From contig JADGEI010000006.1 of the NCBI GenBank assembly GCA_016744455.1, forward strand, positions 82,668 through 146,667: a stretch of DNA of 64,000 nucleotides. Direction: 5' to 3'. Positions 63,967-64,000 of the stretch are shown piece by piece. Positions within the stretch are counted from its first letter, which is position 1; every line of letters starts with the position of its first letter. The notes beneath the pieces are model-generated. The model was not told the origin of the DNA. It worked only from the letters and a program-made list of their open reading frames with translations, and made no database searches. This DNA comes from Alcanivoracaceae bacterium (GTDB lineage: Bacteria; Pseudomonadota; Gammaproteobacteria; Xanthomonadales; Marinicellaceae). A program made the position numbers and the translations under genes.

Positions 63967-64000
63967 ACCGAAAAGCGGTTATATTTTAGCTTGCCTACTG

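Noticed and set aside
1..64000. Search for CRISPR arrays, tRNA genes, transposases, phage genes, defence systems and riboswitches
   Set aside because: None recognised by eye on either strand; all larger gaps were read. A covariance-model scan would be needed to exclude small RNAs.

Overview
The window is chromosomal DNA from an AT-rich bacterium (roughly one-third G+C by eye). Gene content and order point to a gammaproteobacterium. Evidence includes a glutaminyl-tRNA synthetase, SecB, EnvC, YhdP, a System I cytochrome c maturation set (Ccm), and familiar gene neighbourhoods: rsfS-rlmH; maf-rng-yhdP; dnaX-ybaB-recR; envC divergent from yibN-secB-gpsA; dnaK-dnaJ-dapB. A secreted beta-propeller protein ends in a FxDxFE-type tail, which I associate with Marinicella/Xanthomonadales-like lineages, but that placement is only an inference. 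I see no phage, insertion sequence, CRISPR array or tRNA gene.

Layout. 1-1111: C-terminal end of an RND efflux pump. 1.17-11.5 kb: a tryptophan-degradation (kynurenine) island beside a short, Bacteroidetes-type AMP nucleosidase. 11.6-19.0 kb: housekeeping operon rsfS-rlmH-maf-rng-yhdP plus a PqiA-like membrane protein. 19.2-24.5 kb: ccmEFGHI and pdxJ on the minus strand. 24.6-27.4 kb: a large exported BNR-repeat protein. 27.5-32.7 kb, minus strand: a lone formate dehydrogenase alpha subunit, a lone biotin-dependent carboxylase alpha subunit and an exported histidine phosphatase. 32.8-36.9 kb: dnaK-dnaJ-dapB with a sigma32-like promoter. 37.2-39.0 kb: an SDR dehydrogenase and an M14-type amidohydrolase. 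39.1-44.0 kb: a GldA/F/G-like ABC system with DUF4340 and DUF423 proteins. 44.1-47.1 kb: dnaX-ybaB-recR-hit. 47.1-52.4 kb: Slp lipoprotein, gpsA-secB-rhodanese, envC and a broken Sel1/TonB-C gene. 52.6-60.1 kb: glnS, ilvE, a membrane protein of unknown role, an acetyl-CoA hydrolase/transferase-like protein, a PhoD-like phosphatase and a broken alpha/beta hydrolase. 60.3-62.5 kb: ccmABCD, including a 53-residue CcmD. 62.9-63.7 kb: a TauE/SafE permease. 63.86-64.0 kb: the promoter and leader of an rRNA operon whose 16S gene should lie just beyond the window.

How the genes work together. The kynurenine island encodes every step from tryptophan to 4-oxalocrotonate: TDO, a cyclase-type formamidase, KMO, kynureninase, HAO, ACMSD, an aminomuconate-semialdehyde dehydrogenase and a RidA-type aminomuconate deaminase. 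Many of these genes overlap by 1-8 nt. The two Ccm blocks together give a complete heme-delivery and cytochrome c ligation pathway (CcmA-I), split by about 37 kb.

I do not see a clearly new multi-gene system. The observations most worth checking are an A9 slippery site in dnaX that would make the gamma subunit, the rRNA operon promoter at the right edge, a DUF423 gene that appears to start at ATT overlapping the preceding stop, two genes broken by lesions mostly in homopolymers, and the possible foreign origin of the amn-kynurenine block.
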